Source of the DNA: Megaustenia siamemsis
Lineage: Eukaryota; Mollusca; Gastropoda; Stylommatophora; Ariophantidae
Length of the DNA stretch: 64,000 bases
Direction of reading: 5' to 3'
Assembly: GCA_032433765.1 (NCBI GenBank)
Contig: JAVIAB010000159.1
Span: 59,567,043-59,631,042 of the forward strand
Part shown: piece by piece, positions 11,461-24,775 of the stretch
Layout: the number at the start of each line of letters is the position of its first letter
How positions within the stretch are numbered: position 1 is the first letter of the stretch
Notes under the pieces: generated by a model
What the model saw: only the letters and a program-made list of their open reading frames with translations
The model's database searches: none
What the model was told of the DNA's origin: nothing
Position numbers and translations under genes: made by a program

Positions 11461-14460
11461 TTGCCGTCGATCCTTATGTTTGGTAGTAAGTATTCCTATT
11501 TTATAATTATCATCATCATCATCATCATCATCATCTAGTGCCATCGTTCCTTGTGTTTGGTAGTAAGTATTTATATTTTATAGTTATCATCATCATCATC
11601 ATCATCATCTAGTGCCATCGTTCCTTGTGTTTGGTAGTAAGTATTCCTATTTTATAGTTATCATCATCATCATCTAGTGCCTTCGTTCCTTGTGTTTGGT
11701 AGTAAGTATTCCTATTTTTATAATTATCATCATCATCATCATCATCATCTAGTGCCATCGTTCCTTGTGTTTGGTAGTAAGTATTCCAATTTTATAGTTA
11801 TCATCATCATCATCTAGTGCCTTCGTTCCTTGTGTTTGGTAGTAAGTATTCCTATTTTATAGTTATCATCATCATCATCTAGTGCCGTCGTTCCTTGTGT
11901 TTGGTAGTAAGTATTCCTATTTTATAGTTATCATCATCATCATCATCTAGTGCCAACGATCCTTATGATTGGTAGTAAGTATTCCTATTTAATAGTTATC
12001 ATCATCATCATCATCTAGTGCCATCGTTCCTTGTGTTTTGGTAGTAAGTATTCCTATTTTATAGTTATCATCATCATCATCTAGTGCCATCGTTCCTTGT
12101 GTTTGGTAGTAAGTATTCCTATTTTATAGTTATCATCGTCATCATCTAGTGCCATCGTTCCTTGTGTTTGGTAGTAAGTATTCCTATTTTATAGTTATCA
12201 TCATCATCATCATCTAGTGCCGTCGTTCCTTGTGTTTGGTAGTAAGTATTCCTATTTTATAGTTATCATCATCATCATCTAGTGCCAAAGATACTTATGA
12301 TTGGTAGTAAGTATTCCTATTTTATAGTTATCATCATCATCATCATCATCTAGTGCCATCGTTCCTTGTGTTTGGTAGTAAGTATTCCTATTTTATAGTT
12401 ATCATCATCATCATCTAGTGCCATCGTTCCTTGTGTTTGGTAGTAAGTATTCCTATTTTATAGTTATCATCATCATCATCTAGTGCCATCGTTCCTTGTG
12501 TTTGGTAGTAAGTATTCCTTTTTTATAGTTATCATCATCATCATCTAGTGCCGTCGATCCTTGTGTTTGGTAGTAAGTATTCCTATTTTATAGTTATCAT
12601 CATCATCATCTAGTGCCAACGATCCTCGTGTTTGGTAGTAAGTATTCCTATTTTATAGTTATCATCATCATCATCTAGTGCCAACGATCCTCGTGTTTGG
12701 TAGTAAGTATTCTATTTTATATTTATTATCATCATCATCATCTAGTGCCAACGATCATCGTGTTTGGTAGTAAGTATTCCTATTTTATAGTTATCGTCAC
12801 CATCATCATCTAGTGCCAAAGATCCTCGTGTTTGGTAGTAAGTATTCCTATTTTATAGTTATCGTCACCATCATCATCTAGTGCCAAAGATCCTCGTGTT
12901 TGGTAGTAAGTATTCCTATTTTATAGTTATCATCATCATCATCATCTAGTGCCAACGATCCTCGTGTTTGGTAGTAAGTATTCCTATTTTATAGTTATCG
13001 TCATCATCATCTAGTTCCAAAGATCCTCGTGTTTGGTAGTGAGTATTCCTATTGTATAGTTATCATCGTCATCATCTAGTGCCAACGATCCTCGTGCTTG
13101 GTAGTAAGTATTCCTATTTTATAGTTATCATCATCATCATCTAGTGCCATCGATCCTCGTGTTTGGTAGTAAGTATTCCTATTTTATAGTTATCATCATC
13201 ATCATCTAGTGCCAACGATCCTCGTGTTTGGTAGTAAGTATTCCTATTTTATATTTATCATCATCATCATCATCTAGTGCCAACGATCATCGTGTTTGAT
13301 AGTGAGTATTCCTATTTTATAGTTATCATCATCATCATCATCATCTAGTGCCAACGATCCTCGTGTTTGGTAGTAAGTATTCCTATTTTATAGTTATCAT
13401 CATCATCATCTAGTGCCATCGATCCTCGTGTTTGGTAGTAAGTATTCCTATTTTATAGTTATCATCACCATCATCATCTAGTGCCAACGATCATCGTGTT
13501 TGGTAGTAAGTATTCCTATTTTATAGTTATCATCATCATCATCACCTAGTGCCAACGATCCTCGTGTTTGGTAGTAAGTATTCCTATTTTATAGTTATCG
13601 TCATCATCATCTAGTGCCAACGATCCTCGTGTTTGGTAGTAAGTATTCCTATTTTATAGTTATCATCATCATCATCATCTAGTGCCAACGATCCTCGTGT
13701 TTGGTAGTAAGTATTCCTATTTTATAGTTTTCATCATCATCATCCAGTGCCAACGATCCTCGTGTTTGGTAGTAAGTATTCCTATTTTATAGTTATCATC
13801 ATCATCATCTAGTGCCATCGATCCTTGTGTTTGGTAGTAAGTATTCCTACTTTATACTTATCATCATCATCATCTAGTGCCATCGTTCCTTGTGTTTGGT
13901 AGTAAGTATTCCTATTTTATAGTTATCATTATCATCATCATCTAGTGCCAACGATCCTCGTGTTAGGTAGTAAGTATTCCTATTTTATAGTTATCATCAT
14001 CATCATCTAGTGCCAACGATCCTCGTGTTTGGTAGTAAGTATTCCTATTTTATAGCTTTCATCATCATCATCTAGTGCCAACGATCCTTGTGTTTGGTAG
14101 TAAGTATTCCTATTTTATAGTTATCATCATCATCATCTAGTGCCAACGATCCTCGTGTTTGGTAGTAAGTATTCCTATTTTATAGTTATCATCATAATCA
14201 TCTAGTGCCAACGATCCTCGTGTTTGGTAGTAAGTATTCCTATTTTATAGTTATCATCCTCATCCTCATCTAGTGCAAACGATCCTCGTGTTTGGTAGCA
14301 AGTATTCCTATTTTATAGTTATCATCATCATCTAGTGCCAACGATCCTCGTGTTTGGTAGCAAGTATTCCTGTTTTATAGTTATCATCGCCATCATCTAG
14401 TGCCAACGATCCTCGTGTTTGGTAGTGAGTATTCCTATTTTATAGTTATCATCATCATCA
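11461..14460 (+). repeat. 62-70 bp minisatellite containing a LINE 3' end
   Basis: About 47 copies of: (ATC)3-10, tagtgcca, cgatcctcgtgtttggtag, taagtattcctattttatag. Length varies mainly in the ATC run. The (ATC)n-tagtgcca part is the 3' terminus of family F, and the right edge runs directly into such a LINE at 14461. The rest is the LINE's genomic flank, seen once without the LINE part at the left edge (11461-11505, ...tttgccgtcgatcc). Confidence 0.95.
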
Positions 14461-14960
14461 TCTAGTGCCATCTCCGCATCGAAGGTTGGCTACCATTGAG
14501 CGCCATTCTGCTCTGTCTCTTGCTTTGATGGTACTGGTTGTCATAGGCTGGTTTGTCCATCTTTTGATGTTACTCGTCCATGTTAGTCTTGGTCTGCCTC
14601 TGCCTCTGCCTCTTTTACCTTGTATTTTCCCCTCCAGGATTTCGTTTAGTAGGCTGCTGTGTCTTTTAACATAGCCCAAAAATCACATTTTTCTTGTTTG
14701 AATTGTGTTTTGTAGTTCTCTTCATTTTTAGTTGTTTTAAGACTTCGTCGTTTGTTTTGTTTTCATTCCATCCAGTTCTACCTATTCTTCTATATATCCA
14801 CATTTCAAATGTCTTAATTCTCTTTCTGTTTTCTCGTCTAATGTCGATGTTTCTGCACCATATAGGAATGTTGAGAAGACATAACATTTTGCTATTCTTA
14901 GTTTTAGCCCTGGTGTTAATTGTTTTGATACTAGTTTATAGTTATAGTTATCCTATTTCT
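14461..14960 (-). mobile_element. Family F LINE 3' fragment adjoining the array
   Basis: Terminus tagtgccatctccgcatcga followed by minus-strand coding for LEGKIQGKRGRGRGRPRLTW and [13 protein letters not shown]. This is a well-preserved C-terminus of the family F reverse transcriptase, with frameshifts further in. Confidence 0.85.
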
Positions 14961-15034
14961 TTATTTAACATAATATCTTATTGTGCATATAATGCACTTT
15001 GCTGTGCACTCACATGTTGCTTAATGTGTTATTA

Positions 15035-15345
15035 TCAACATCATGTGCCATACCGATTGGTGTAGGCGATCATGTCCCTCTACAATCTTATATACACCGT
15101 GCATCGTAACAAATCTGCCGTTGACTGTTTTCATTGCCACGACACCAAGCTATCTAGTATTTTCTCTCTTTGTCGTCCGGGATCTCTCTTTCCCTGTATT
15201 TTGCCAGTTGTAACCAAGTATTCCAACTTTCCTATCTCATGATGCGCCCGAAAAATGATTGTTTCTTTTCCATATTTCTTATGAGCTCGCTTTTTGTGTT
15301 GGCCTCTTTAAGAATTTCATCGTTGGTCTTTTTAGTTGTCCAGGG
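15035..15345 (-). mobile_element. Family B LINE 3' fragment
   Basis: gtgccataccgattggtgta and following bases match the family B terminus (compare 55.03-55.35 kb). Minus-strand coding is degenerate. Confidence 0.7.
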
Positions 15346-15399
15346 AAAATAAACATAATTTATATTAATATCAATACTTTCCTCTTTTCTTTTTTCTTT

Positions 15400-17036
15400 T
15401 CTTTTTTTTTTAGCAATCGCGTATCGTTCGTTGTTGCTAACAATACTTTCTCTATTTTATTGATATTCTCTATAATACTTTCTCTATTTTATTGATATTC
15501 TCTATAATACTTTCTCTATTTTATTGATATTCTCTATAATACTTTCTCTATTATAGTGCTATTCTCTATAATACTTTCTCTATTTTATTGCTATTCTCTA
15601 TAATACTTTCTCTATTTTATTGCTATTTTCTATAATACTATCTCTATTGTATTGCTATTCTCTATAATACTTTCTCTATTTTATTGCTATTCTCTATAAT
15701 ACTTTCTCTATTTTATTGCTATTCTCTATAATACTTTCTTTATTTTATTGCTATTCTCTATAATACTTTCTCTATTTTATTGCTATTCTCTATAATACTT
15801 TCTCTATTATATTGCTATTCTCTATAATACTTTCTCTATTTTATTGCTATTCTCTATAATACTTTCTCTATTTTGTTGCTATTCTCTATAATACTTTCTC
15901 TATTTTATTGCTATTCTCTATAATACTTTCTCTATTGTATTGCTATTCTCTATAATACTTTCTCTATTTTATTGCTATTCTCTATAATACTTTCACTATT
16001 TTATTGCTATTCTCTATAATACTTTCTCTACTATATTGCTATTCTCTATAATACTTTCACTATTTTATTGCTATTCTCTATAATACTTTCTCTATTTTAT
16101 TGCTATTCTCTATAATAATTTCTCTATTTTATTGCTATTCTCTATAATACTTTCTCTATTTTGTTGCTATTCTCTATAATACTTTCACTATTTTATTGCT
16201 ATTCTCTATAATACTTTCTCTATTTTATTGCTATTCTCTATAATACTTTCTCTATTATATTGCTATTCTCTATAATACTTTCACTATTTTATTGCTATTC
16301 TCTATAATACTTTCTCTATTATATTGCTATTTTCTATTAAACTTTCTCTATTTTATTGCTATTCTCTATAATACTTTCTCTATTTTATTGCTATTCTCTA
16401 TAATACTTTCTCTATTTTATTGCTATTCTCTATAATACTTTCTTTATTTTATTGCTATTCTCTATAATACATTCTCTATTTTATTGCTATTCTCTATAAT
16501 ACTTTCTCTATTTTATTGCTATTCTCTATAATACTTTCTCTATTTTATTGCTATTCTCTATAATACTTTCTCTATTTTATTGCTATTCTCTATAATACTT
16601 TCTCTGTTATATTGCTATTCTCTATAATACTTTCCCTATTTTATTGCTATTCTCTATAATACTTTCTCTATTTTATTGCTATTCTCTATAATACTTTCTC
16701 TATTATATTGCTATTCTCTATAATACTTTCTCTATTATATTGCTATTCTCTATAATACTTTCTCTATTTTATTGCTATTCTCTATAATACTTTCTCTATT
16801 TTATTGCTATTCTCTATAATACTTTCTCTATTTTGTTGCTATTCTCTATAATACTTTCTCTATTTTATTGCTATTCTCTATAATACTTTCTCTATTTTAT
16901 TGCTATTCTCTATAATACTTTCTCTATTTTATTGCTATTCTCTATAATACTTTCTCTATTTTGTTGCTATTCTCTCTCCTAATACTTTCTCTATTTTATT
17001 GCTATTCTCTATAATACTTTCTCTATTTTATTGCAG
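15400..17036 (+). repeat. 32-bp minisatellite nested in the satellite complex
   Basis: About 50 copies of actttctctattttattgct plus attctctataat. The array is framed by pieces of the larger monomer family: on the left gcgtatcgttcgttgttgc (15419-15440), on the right ttattgcaggggcgtaactt (17026-17045). The 32-bp unit reuses the pyrimidine-rich end of that monomer (ctctattttattgc), so it probably arose inside it. Confidence 0.95.
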
Positions 17037-17617
17037 GGGCGTAACTTGGGCTGCTACTAATGAAGTGATTTTCTCTCCTTTTATTACAGTGGCGTAATGT
17101 GGGTTGCTGCTCATAATATAGTTGTCTTTCCCCTTGTTTCATTGGCGTAACGTGGGTTACAACTAATAAAATACTTGTCTCGCCCTGTGTTGCAGTGGCG
17201 TAACGTAGGTTGCAACTAATAAAATAGATTTCACTCCCATTGCTGCAGTGGCGTAACGTGGGTTGCTCGCTTAAAGCAATTAATAAAATAATTTTCTCTC
17301 TTCGTTTTGCAGTGGCGTGACGTAGTTTGCTACTAAGAAAATAGTTATCTCTCCCTTTGTTGCTCTTGCGTATATGGGTTTCTATCTTAATAAACTAAGA
17401 AAATACTTTCTTATTATTTTTTTTTGTATCGGGCGTTCCTTCTTATAACATTTTGTATCCTTTTATTGCAGTGGTGTAAACCTTCGCTGCTGCTAATAAA
17501 ATTATTTCCACTTCTTTTAGTGCAGTGGCGTAACTTGGTCTGCTGCTACTAAAATGATTTTCTCTCCTTTTATTGCAGTGGCGTAACGTGAATTTCTGCC
17601 AATAAAATACTTACACT

Positions 17618-17685
<68 letters not shown>

Positions 17686-17904
17686 CTGCGTTTACTTAAC
17701 ATGGGTTGCTAGCTAAACAAACTTAGACAATACTTTTTTCTCCCTTTTTTGCAGTGCCGTGTTTTTTTCTATATGAATAAATCGATAAAATACTTTCCTC
17801 CATTTCTTTTTGCAGTGATATATCATGAGTTGATGACAATACAATCTCTCTCTCTCTCTCTCTCATCTCGTTCTCTCTCTCAACTCTTTCAACTCTCATC
17901 TCTT

Positions 17905-17937
<33 letters not shown>

Positions 17938-18663
17938 TTCCCTTCATCTCTCTTTGCAGTGACTTAACAAGGGTTGCTTGCTAAACAAACTTACACAATA
18001 CTTTTCTCTTTCTTATTTGCAATGACGTAACAAGGGTTGCAACTAATGAAATACTTGTCTGTCTATTTGTTGCAGTGGCGTACCGTGGGTAGCGGCAAAG
18101 AAAATACGTGTCTTTCCCCTTTTTACAGTGGCGTATCGTGCGTTGCTGCTGATAAAATAGTTTTCACTCCTCATACTGCAGTGGCGTACCGTGGGTTGCA
18201 GCTAAAAAAAAATATTTGTCTCGCCCTGTGTTGCAGTGGCGTAACGTAGGTTGCAACTAATAAAATAGATTTCACTCCCATTGCTGCAGTGGCGTAACGT
18301 GGGTTGCTCGCTTAAAGCAATTAATAAAATAATTTTCTCTCTTCGTTTTGCAGTGGCGTGACGTAGTTTGCTACTAAGAAAATATTTATCTCTCCCTTTG
18401 TTGCTCTGGCGTATATTGGGTTTCTATCTTAATAAACTAAGAAAATACTTTCTTATTATTTTTTTTTTGTATCGGGCGTTCCTTCTTATAACATTTTGTA
18501 TCCTTTTATTGCAGTGGTGTAACCTTCGCTGCTGCTAATAAAATTATTTCCACTTCTTTTAGTGCAGTGGCGTAACTTGGTCTGTTGTTACTAAAATGAT
18601 TTTCTCTCCTTTTATTGCAGTGGCGTAACGTGAATTTCTGCCAATAAAATACTTACTCACACT

Positions 18664-18758
<95 letters not shown>

Positions 18759-18975
18759 CTGCGTTTACTTAACATGGGTTGCTAGCTAAACAAACTTAGA
18801 CAATACTTTTTTCTCCCTTTTTTGCAGTGCCGTGTTTTTTTCTATATGAATAAATCGATAAAATACTTTCCTCCTTTTCTTTTTGCAGTGATATATCATG
18901 AGTTGATGACAATACAATCTCTCTCTCTCTCTCTCATCTCGTTCTCTCTCTCAACTCTTTCAACTCTCATCTCTT

Positions 18976-19025
<50 letters not shown>

Positions 19026-19749
19026 TCCCTTCCTCTCTCTTTGCAGTGACTTAACAAGGGTTGCTTGCTAAACAAACTTACACAATACTTTTCTCTTTCT
19101 TATTTGCAATGACGTAACAAGGGTTGCAACTAATGAAATACTTGTCTGTCTATTTGTTGCAGTGGCGTACCGTGGGTAGCGGCAAAGAAAATACGTGTCT
19201 TTCCCCTTTTTACAGTGGCGTATCGTGCGTTGCTGCTGATAAAATAGTTTTCACTCCTCATACTGCAGTGGCGTACCGTGGGTTGCAGCTAAAAAAAATA
19301 TTTGTCTCGCCCTGTGTTGCAGTGGCGTAACGTAGGTTGCAACTAATAAAATAGATTTCACTCCCATTGCTGCAGTGGCGTAACGTGGGTTGCTCGCTTA
19401 AAGCAATTAATAAAATAATTTTCTCTCTTCGTTTTGCAGTGGCGTGACGTAGTTTGCTACTAAGAAAATATTTATCTCTCCCTTTGTTGCTCTGGCGTAT
19501 ATTGGGTTTCTATCTTAATAAACTAAGAAAATACTTTCTTATTATTTTTTTTTTGTATCGGGCGTTCCTTCTTATAACATTTTGTATCCTTTTATTGCAG
19601 TGGTGTAACCTTCGCTGCTGCTAATAAAATTATTTCCACTTCTTTTAGTGCAGTGGCGTAACTTGGTCTGTTGTTACTAAAATGATTTTCTCTCCTTTTA
19701 TTGCAGTGGCGTAACGTGAATTTCTGCCAATAAAATACTTACTCACACT

Positions 19750-19825
<76 letters not shown>

Positions 19826-20042
19826 CTGCGTTTACTTAACATGGGTTGCTAGCTAAACAAACTTAGACAATACTTTTTTCTCCCTTTTTTGCAGTGCCGT
19901 GTTTTTTTCTATATGAATAAATCGATAAAATACTTTCCTCCTTTTCTTTTTGCAGTGATATATCATGAGTTGATGACAATACAATCTCTCTCTCTCTCTC
20001 TCATCTCGTTCTCTCTCTCAACTCTTTCAACTCTCATCTCTT

Positions 20043-20088
<46 letters not shown>

Positions 20089-20839
20089 TCCCTTCCTCTC
20101 TCTTTGCAGTGACTTAACAAGGGTTGCTTGCTAAACAAACTTACACAATACTTTTCTCTTTCTTATTTGCAATGACGTAACAAGGGTTGCAACTAATGAA
20201 ATACTTGTCTGTCTATTTGTTGCAGTGGCGTACCGTGGGTAGCGGCAAAGAAAATACGTGTCTTTCCCCTTTTTACAGTGGCGTATCGTGCGTTGCTGCT
20301 GATAAAATAGTTTTCACTCCTCATACTGCAGTGGCGTACCGTGGGTTGCAGCTAAAAAAAAATATTTGTTTCGCCCTGTGTTGCAGTGGCGTAACGTAGG
20401 TTGCAACTAATAAAATAGATTTCACTCCCATTGCTGCAGTGGCGTAACGTGGGTTGCTCGCTTAAAGCAATTAATAAAATAATTTTCTCTCTTCGTTTTG
20501 CAGTGGCGTGACGTAGTTTGCTACTAAGAAAATATTTATCTCTCCCTTTGTTGCTCTGGCGTATATTGGGTTTCTATCTTAATAAACTAAGAAAATACTT
20601 TCTTATTATTTTTTTTTTGTATCGGGCGTTCCTTCTTATAACATTTTGTATCCTTTTATTGCAGTGGTGTAAACCTTCGCTGCTGCTAATAAAATTATTT
20701 CCACTTCTTTTAGTGCAGTGGCGTAACTTGGTCTGTTGTTACTAAAATGATTTTCTCTCCTTTTATTGCAGTGGCGTAACGTGAATTTCTGCCAATAAAA
20801 TACTTACTCACACTATATTTCTCTCTCTCTCTATCTATA

Positions 20840-20892
<53 letters not shown>

Positions 20893-21105
20893 CTGCGTTT
20901 ACTTAACATGGGTTGCTAGCTAAACAAACTTAGACAATACTTTTTTCTCCCTTTTTTGCAGTGCCGTGTTTTTTTCTATATGAATAAATCGATAAAATAC
21001 TTTCCTCCTTTTCTTTTTGCAGTGATATATCATGAGTTGATGACAATACAATCTCTCTCTCTCTCTCTCTCATCTCGTTCTCTCTCTCAACTCTTTCAAC
21101 TCTCA

Positions 21106-21155
<50 letters not shown>

Positions 21156-21400
21156 TCCCTTCCTCTCTCTTTGCAGTGACTTAACAAGGGTTGCTTGCTA
21201 AACAAACTTACACAATACTTTTCTCTTTCTTATTTGCAATGACGTAACAAGGGTTGCAACTAATGAAATACTTGTCTGTCTATTTGTTGCAGTGGCGTAA
21301 CCTGGGTTTCAAGCTTCAACTGAGAAAATACTTTCCTATTTCTTTTTTTTTTTTTTTTTTTTTTTGCAGTGGCGTATGGCAGGTTGCTACTAATAAAATA
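17037..21400 (+). repeat. Higher-order satellite: ~1,068-bp unit of diverged 50-75 bp monomers
   Basis: Monomers share the plan: pyrimidine tract, GCAGTGGCGTAACGTGGGTT, then GCTACTAATAAAATA. Sixteen or so different monomers, plus (CT)n and (TATC)n blocks, form a unit repeated with periods of 1,073, 1,067 and 1,067 bp (gcagtgccgtg at 17751, 18824, 19891, 20958). The repeated zone is about 17155-21290, or 3.9 copies, and the copies look nearly identical apart from microsatellite length. This matches the way alphoid higher-order repeats are built. Open frames of 70-81 residues recur in each copy but begin at TTG and are dominated by the CT tract. Confidence 0.93.
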
Positions 21401-21401
21401 C

Positions 21402-21990
<589 letters not shown>

Positions 21991-22187
21991 AACAACTCCT
22001 ACATAAATTAATATCTTCCTCAACCGCCATTGACAGCTGCCAGATGGACACAGACGAGCTTGGTTTTTGTTTTGCTGCAGTGCCCTCCCGATCACTTCTT
22101 ACTTCACCACACTGGCTAGTCTATTTTAATGAGCACCGCCAAGATATGCAGATTAATCTGGACATTTTTTGCCGCACCGATGCTGAT

Positions 22188-22554
22188 GATGGTTGGTTGG
22201 TTGCGTTCGCCCGATGACTAAAGTATTCTAGAGTATCGTGGTAGACTAGAATATTCTTCTTCATCATCCGCCCTTACAAGGACGTAGTGGGCGCGTCTGC
22301 CTTGTGTTGTGGTTTGCAGTATAACTGTTATATTTGCGCCTTTCGGCCCAACACATCCGACTTCAGCACGATATTTTTGAGTACCGGGTTGTCTTCCCTC
22401 TTCGATCCCTGCACGCTTGGCCAGACTAGACAGGTTGGTCTGTTACTGGAGGCACCGCAGAGAGGTGGAACAGGGTCTGGATTGTTTTGGTTCATCCATC
22501 CTGGCGCAAGCCATCAGCTGTGGGTCGCTGACAACTTCCAGCTCTTGTGCTGGT
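22188..22554 (-). mobile_element. Retroelement insertion with 15-bp target-site duplication
   Basis: A 367-bp insert flanked by exact copies of cgcaccgatgctgat at 22173-22187 and 22555-22569. On the minus strand it ends in (AACC)n, the expected 3' tail, so it was inserted by target-primed reverse transcription. Family not recognised; no other copy was seen. Confidence 0.8.
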
Positions 22555-22630
22555 CGCACCGATGCTGATTCATAGCTATGGTCGCTTTCAGCTGTAATGT
22601 TGACTAGAGCTCTAACGCACACAGTTCTCT

Positions 22631-22972
22631 TAAGTGGACCTTGGTAGCCTAGTTGGGAAAACCACTCGACTGGGCTACCGACGTTCGGACAACCCGTGTT
22701 CGATTCCCGCTGAGAGCAGTGTGAGTTATACTCGTGGTTGAAAAAAAAAAAAGTAAAATACCCCCACGGTCGACCCAGTCGCTGGCAGAAATGGGTACCA
22801 GGGTATTACTCTGGGAAGGTAAGGAATGCCGTCTCGAATCGTGAGTTTCGATGCTTGAAGCGACACTATCCAGAAGTCTACGAACACTTCTGGATAGGCG
22901 GCCGAACACATATGGGTGGATACTCGCGTGCTAAGGCGAAGGTTCAAGTCTCGTACTTTACCTTTAGTTCTC
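22631..22972 (+). mobile_element. tRNA-derived SINE, V type, full length
   Basis: The head has an A box (TGGTAGCCTAGTTGG) and a B box (GTTCGATTCC), followed by an A-run and the body shared with 8886-9092. The body contains a second B-box-like GGTTCAAGTCTC near its end. It also carries the core ATGGGTACCAGG...TCTGGGAA found in the other SINEs here. Confidence 0.8.
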
Positions 22973-23100
22973 GTAAATAGAACTAACAGTTAGTCGCACC
23001 TGACAACGTATGTATAAATCTGAGTGCGATCCTAGTTCTCGGGGATCCACTACAATCCCCTAATATTGGATTAACGTCCATGCGGGTTCTGTTGGTACAG

Positions 23101-23640
23101 ATAGTTTGAATAAAGCTTATAGTTTGTTCTACTCCTAGTATGTAGGTGTTAGATGATCGTCGTAGACGTGTAGTTTGTTCTACTCACAACATCTAGGTGT
23201 TAGATGATTGTCGTAGACGTGTATTTGTTCTACACACAGCATCTAGGTGTTAGATGATCGTCGTAGACGTGTAGTTTGTTCTACTCACAACATCTAGGTG
23301 TTAGATGATTGTCGTAGACGTGTAATTTGTTCTACTCACAGCATCTAGGTGTTAGATGATCGTCGTAGACGTGTAATTTGTTCTACACGCACCATCTAGG
23401 TATTAGATGATCGTCGTAGACGTGTAATTTGTTCTACACACACCATCTAGGTGTTAGATGATCGTCATAGACGTGTAATTTGTTCTACACACACAATCTA
23501 GGTATTAGATGATCGTCGTAGACGTGTAATTTGTTCTACACACAGCATCTAATTGTTAGATGATTGTCGTAGACGTGTAGTTTGTTCTACACACAGCATC
23601 TAGGTATTAGATGATCGTCGTAAACGTGTAGTTTATCTTA
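23101..23640 (+). repeat. 51/52-bp minisatellite
   Basis: About ten copies of gtagtttgttctactcacaa, catctaggtgttagatgatc, gtcgtagacgt. There is internal dyad symmetry (catctaggtgttagatg). Copies differ at a few positions. Confidence 0.93.
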
Positions 23641-23699
23641 TTGACAATAGAAATGTGCTTGTTGAACGTCGCAGACGAGTAGCTTGTGCAGCAGCACGT

Positions 23700-24375
23700 A
23701 TATTTGTTCAGCTGTCTTTTGTTCATATATTGAGCTGCCTTTTGTTCACATGTTGAGCTGTCTCTTGTTCACATGTTTAGTTGTCTCTTGTTCCAAAGTT
23801 GAGCTTTCGTTTTTTTACATGTTGTGCTGTCTCTTGTTCATATGTTGACCTGCCTCTTGTTCACATGTTGATCTTCCTTTTGTTGACATGCTGAGCTGTT
23901 TTTTGTTCACATGTTGAACTGTCTCTTGTTCACATGTTGACCTGTCTCTTGTTCACATGTTGAGCTGTCTTTGTTGACATTTTGAATTGTCTCTTGTTAA
24001 CAAGTTGATCTTCCTTTTGCTCACTTATTCAGAGCTTCCTTCTGTTCATTTGTTGAGCTTCCTTGTGTTCACTCCCTCAGCTCCCTTTTTTTAGTTTCCT
24101 TGTTTCAATTGTTGAACTTGAGCTGTCTTTTGTTCATTCGTTGAGCCGCCTTATGTTCACATGTTGAGCCGCCTTATGTTCACATGTTGAGCCACCTTAT
24201 GTTCACATGTTGAGCCGCCTTATGTTCACATGTTGAGCCACCTTATGTTCACATGTTGAGCCACCTTATGTTCACATGTTGAGCCGCCTTATGTTCACAT
24301 GTTGAGCCGCCTTATGTTCACATGTTGAGCCACCTTATGTTCACATGTTGAGCTGCCATTTTTTCACCTTTTGAG
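23700..24375 (+). repeat. 23-bp minisatellite
   Basis: About 28 copies of gttcacatgttgagccgcct tat. The left half is diverged (gagctgtctctt variants); the right half, from about 24140, is nearly uniform. Confidence 0.93.
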
Positions 24376-24644
24376 CTGCCCCTTAAAGGCTATAACATTT
24401 TTCTTGCAACCATTGTCCTAAGTTCAATCTACAAGCAAGACATCGTAAATGTTCCGATCTTGACTTTTGTTGTTTTGCTGTTAACAACAATATCATCTTT
24501 ATCTTCTTCCTTCTTCCATCTTTCCTCCATTGCCGTTGGCGTCAAAGTGAAGATTGGGGAAAAGCAAAAGGTAAGGAAAGCAAACCTTTATAAAATGCTG
24601 GCAGAAATCGGATACACTGGGCCACTGGCGCAGAACACAGTGCA

Positions 24645-24715
24645 ACATTCTAACAGATATTCCAGCTGACTTCATAAGAGAGTGTGGAATCCTACTCTGA
24701 TTGAGACGTGATCGC

Positions 24716-24758
<43 letters not shown>

Positions 24759-24760
24759 CG
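24645..24760 (+). mobile_element. Family H LINE 3' end with (AG)n tail
   Basis: gctgacttcataagagagtg through gatcgcagagag matches the 3' end of the minus-strand copy at 61.65-61.73 kb, including the (AG)n that follows in both. The tail here is about 45 bases. Confidence 0.8.
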
Positions 24761-24775
24761 AACATAAAAAAGATA

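Noticed and set aside
17749..21205. 72-81 residue frame recurring in each copy of the higher-order repeat
   Set aside because: Starts at TTG, not ATG; half of it is the variable (CT)n tract; it recurs only because the DNA unit is duplicated.
23101..24375. CRISPR-like regular repeats
   Set aside because: No unique spacers of constant length, no cas genes, and the host is a eukaryote; these are ordinary minisatellites.
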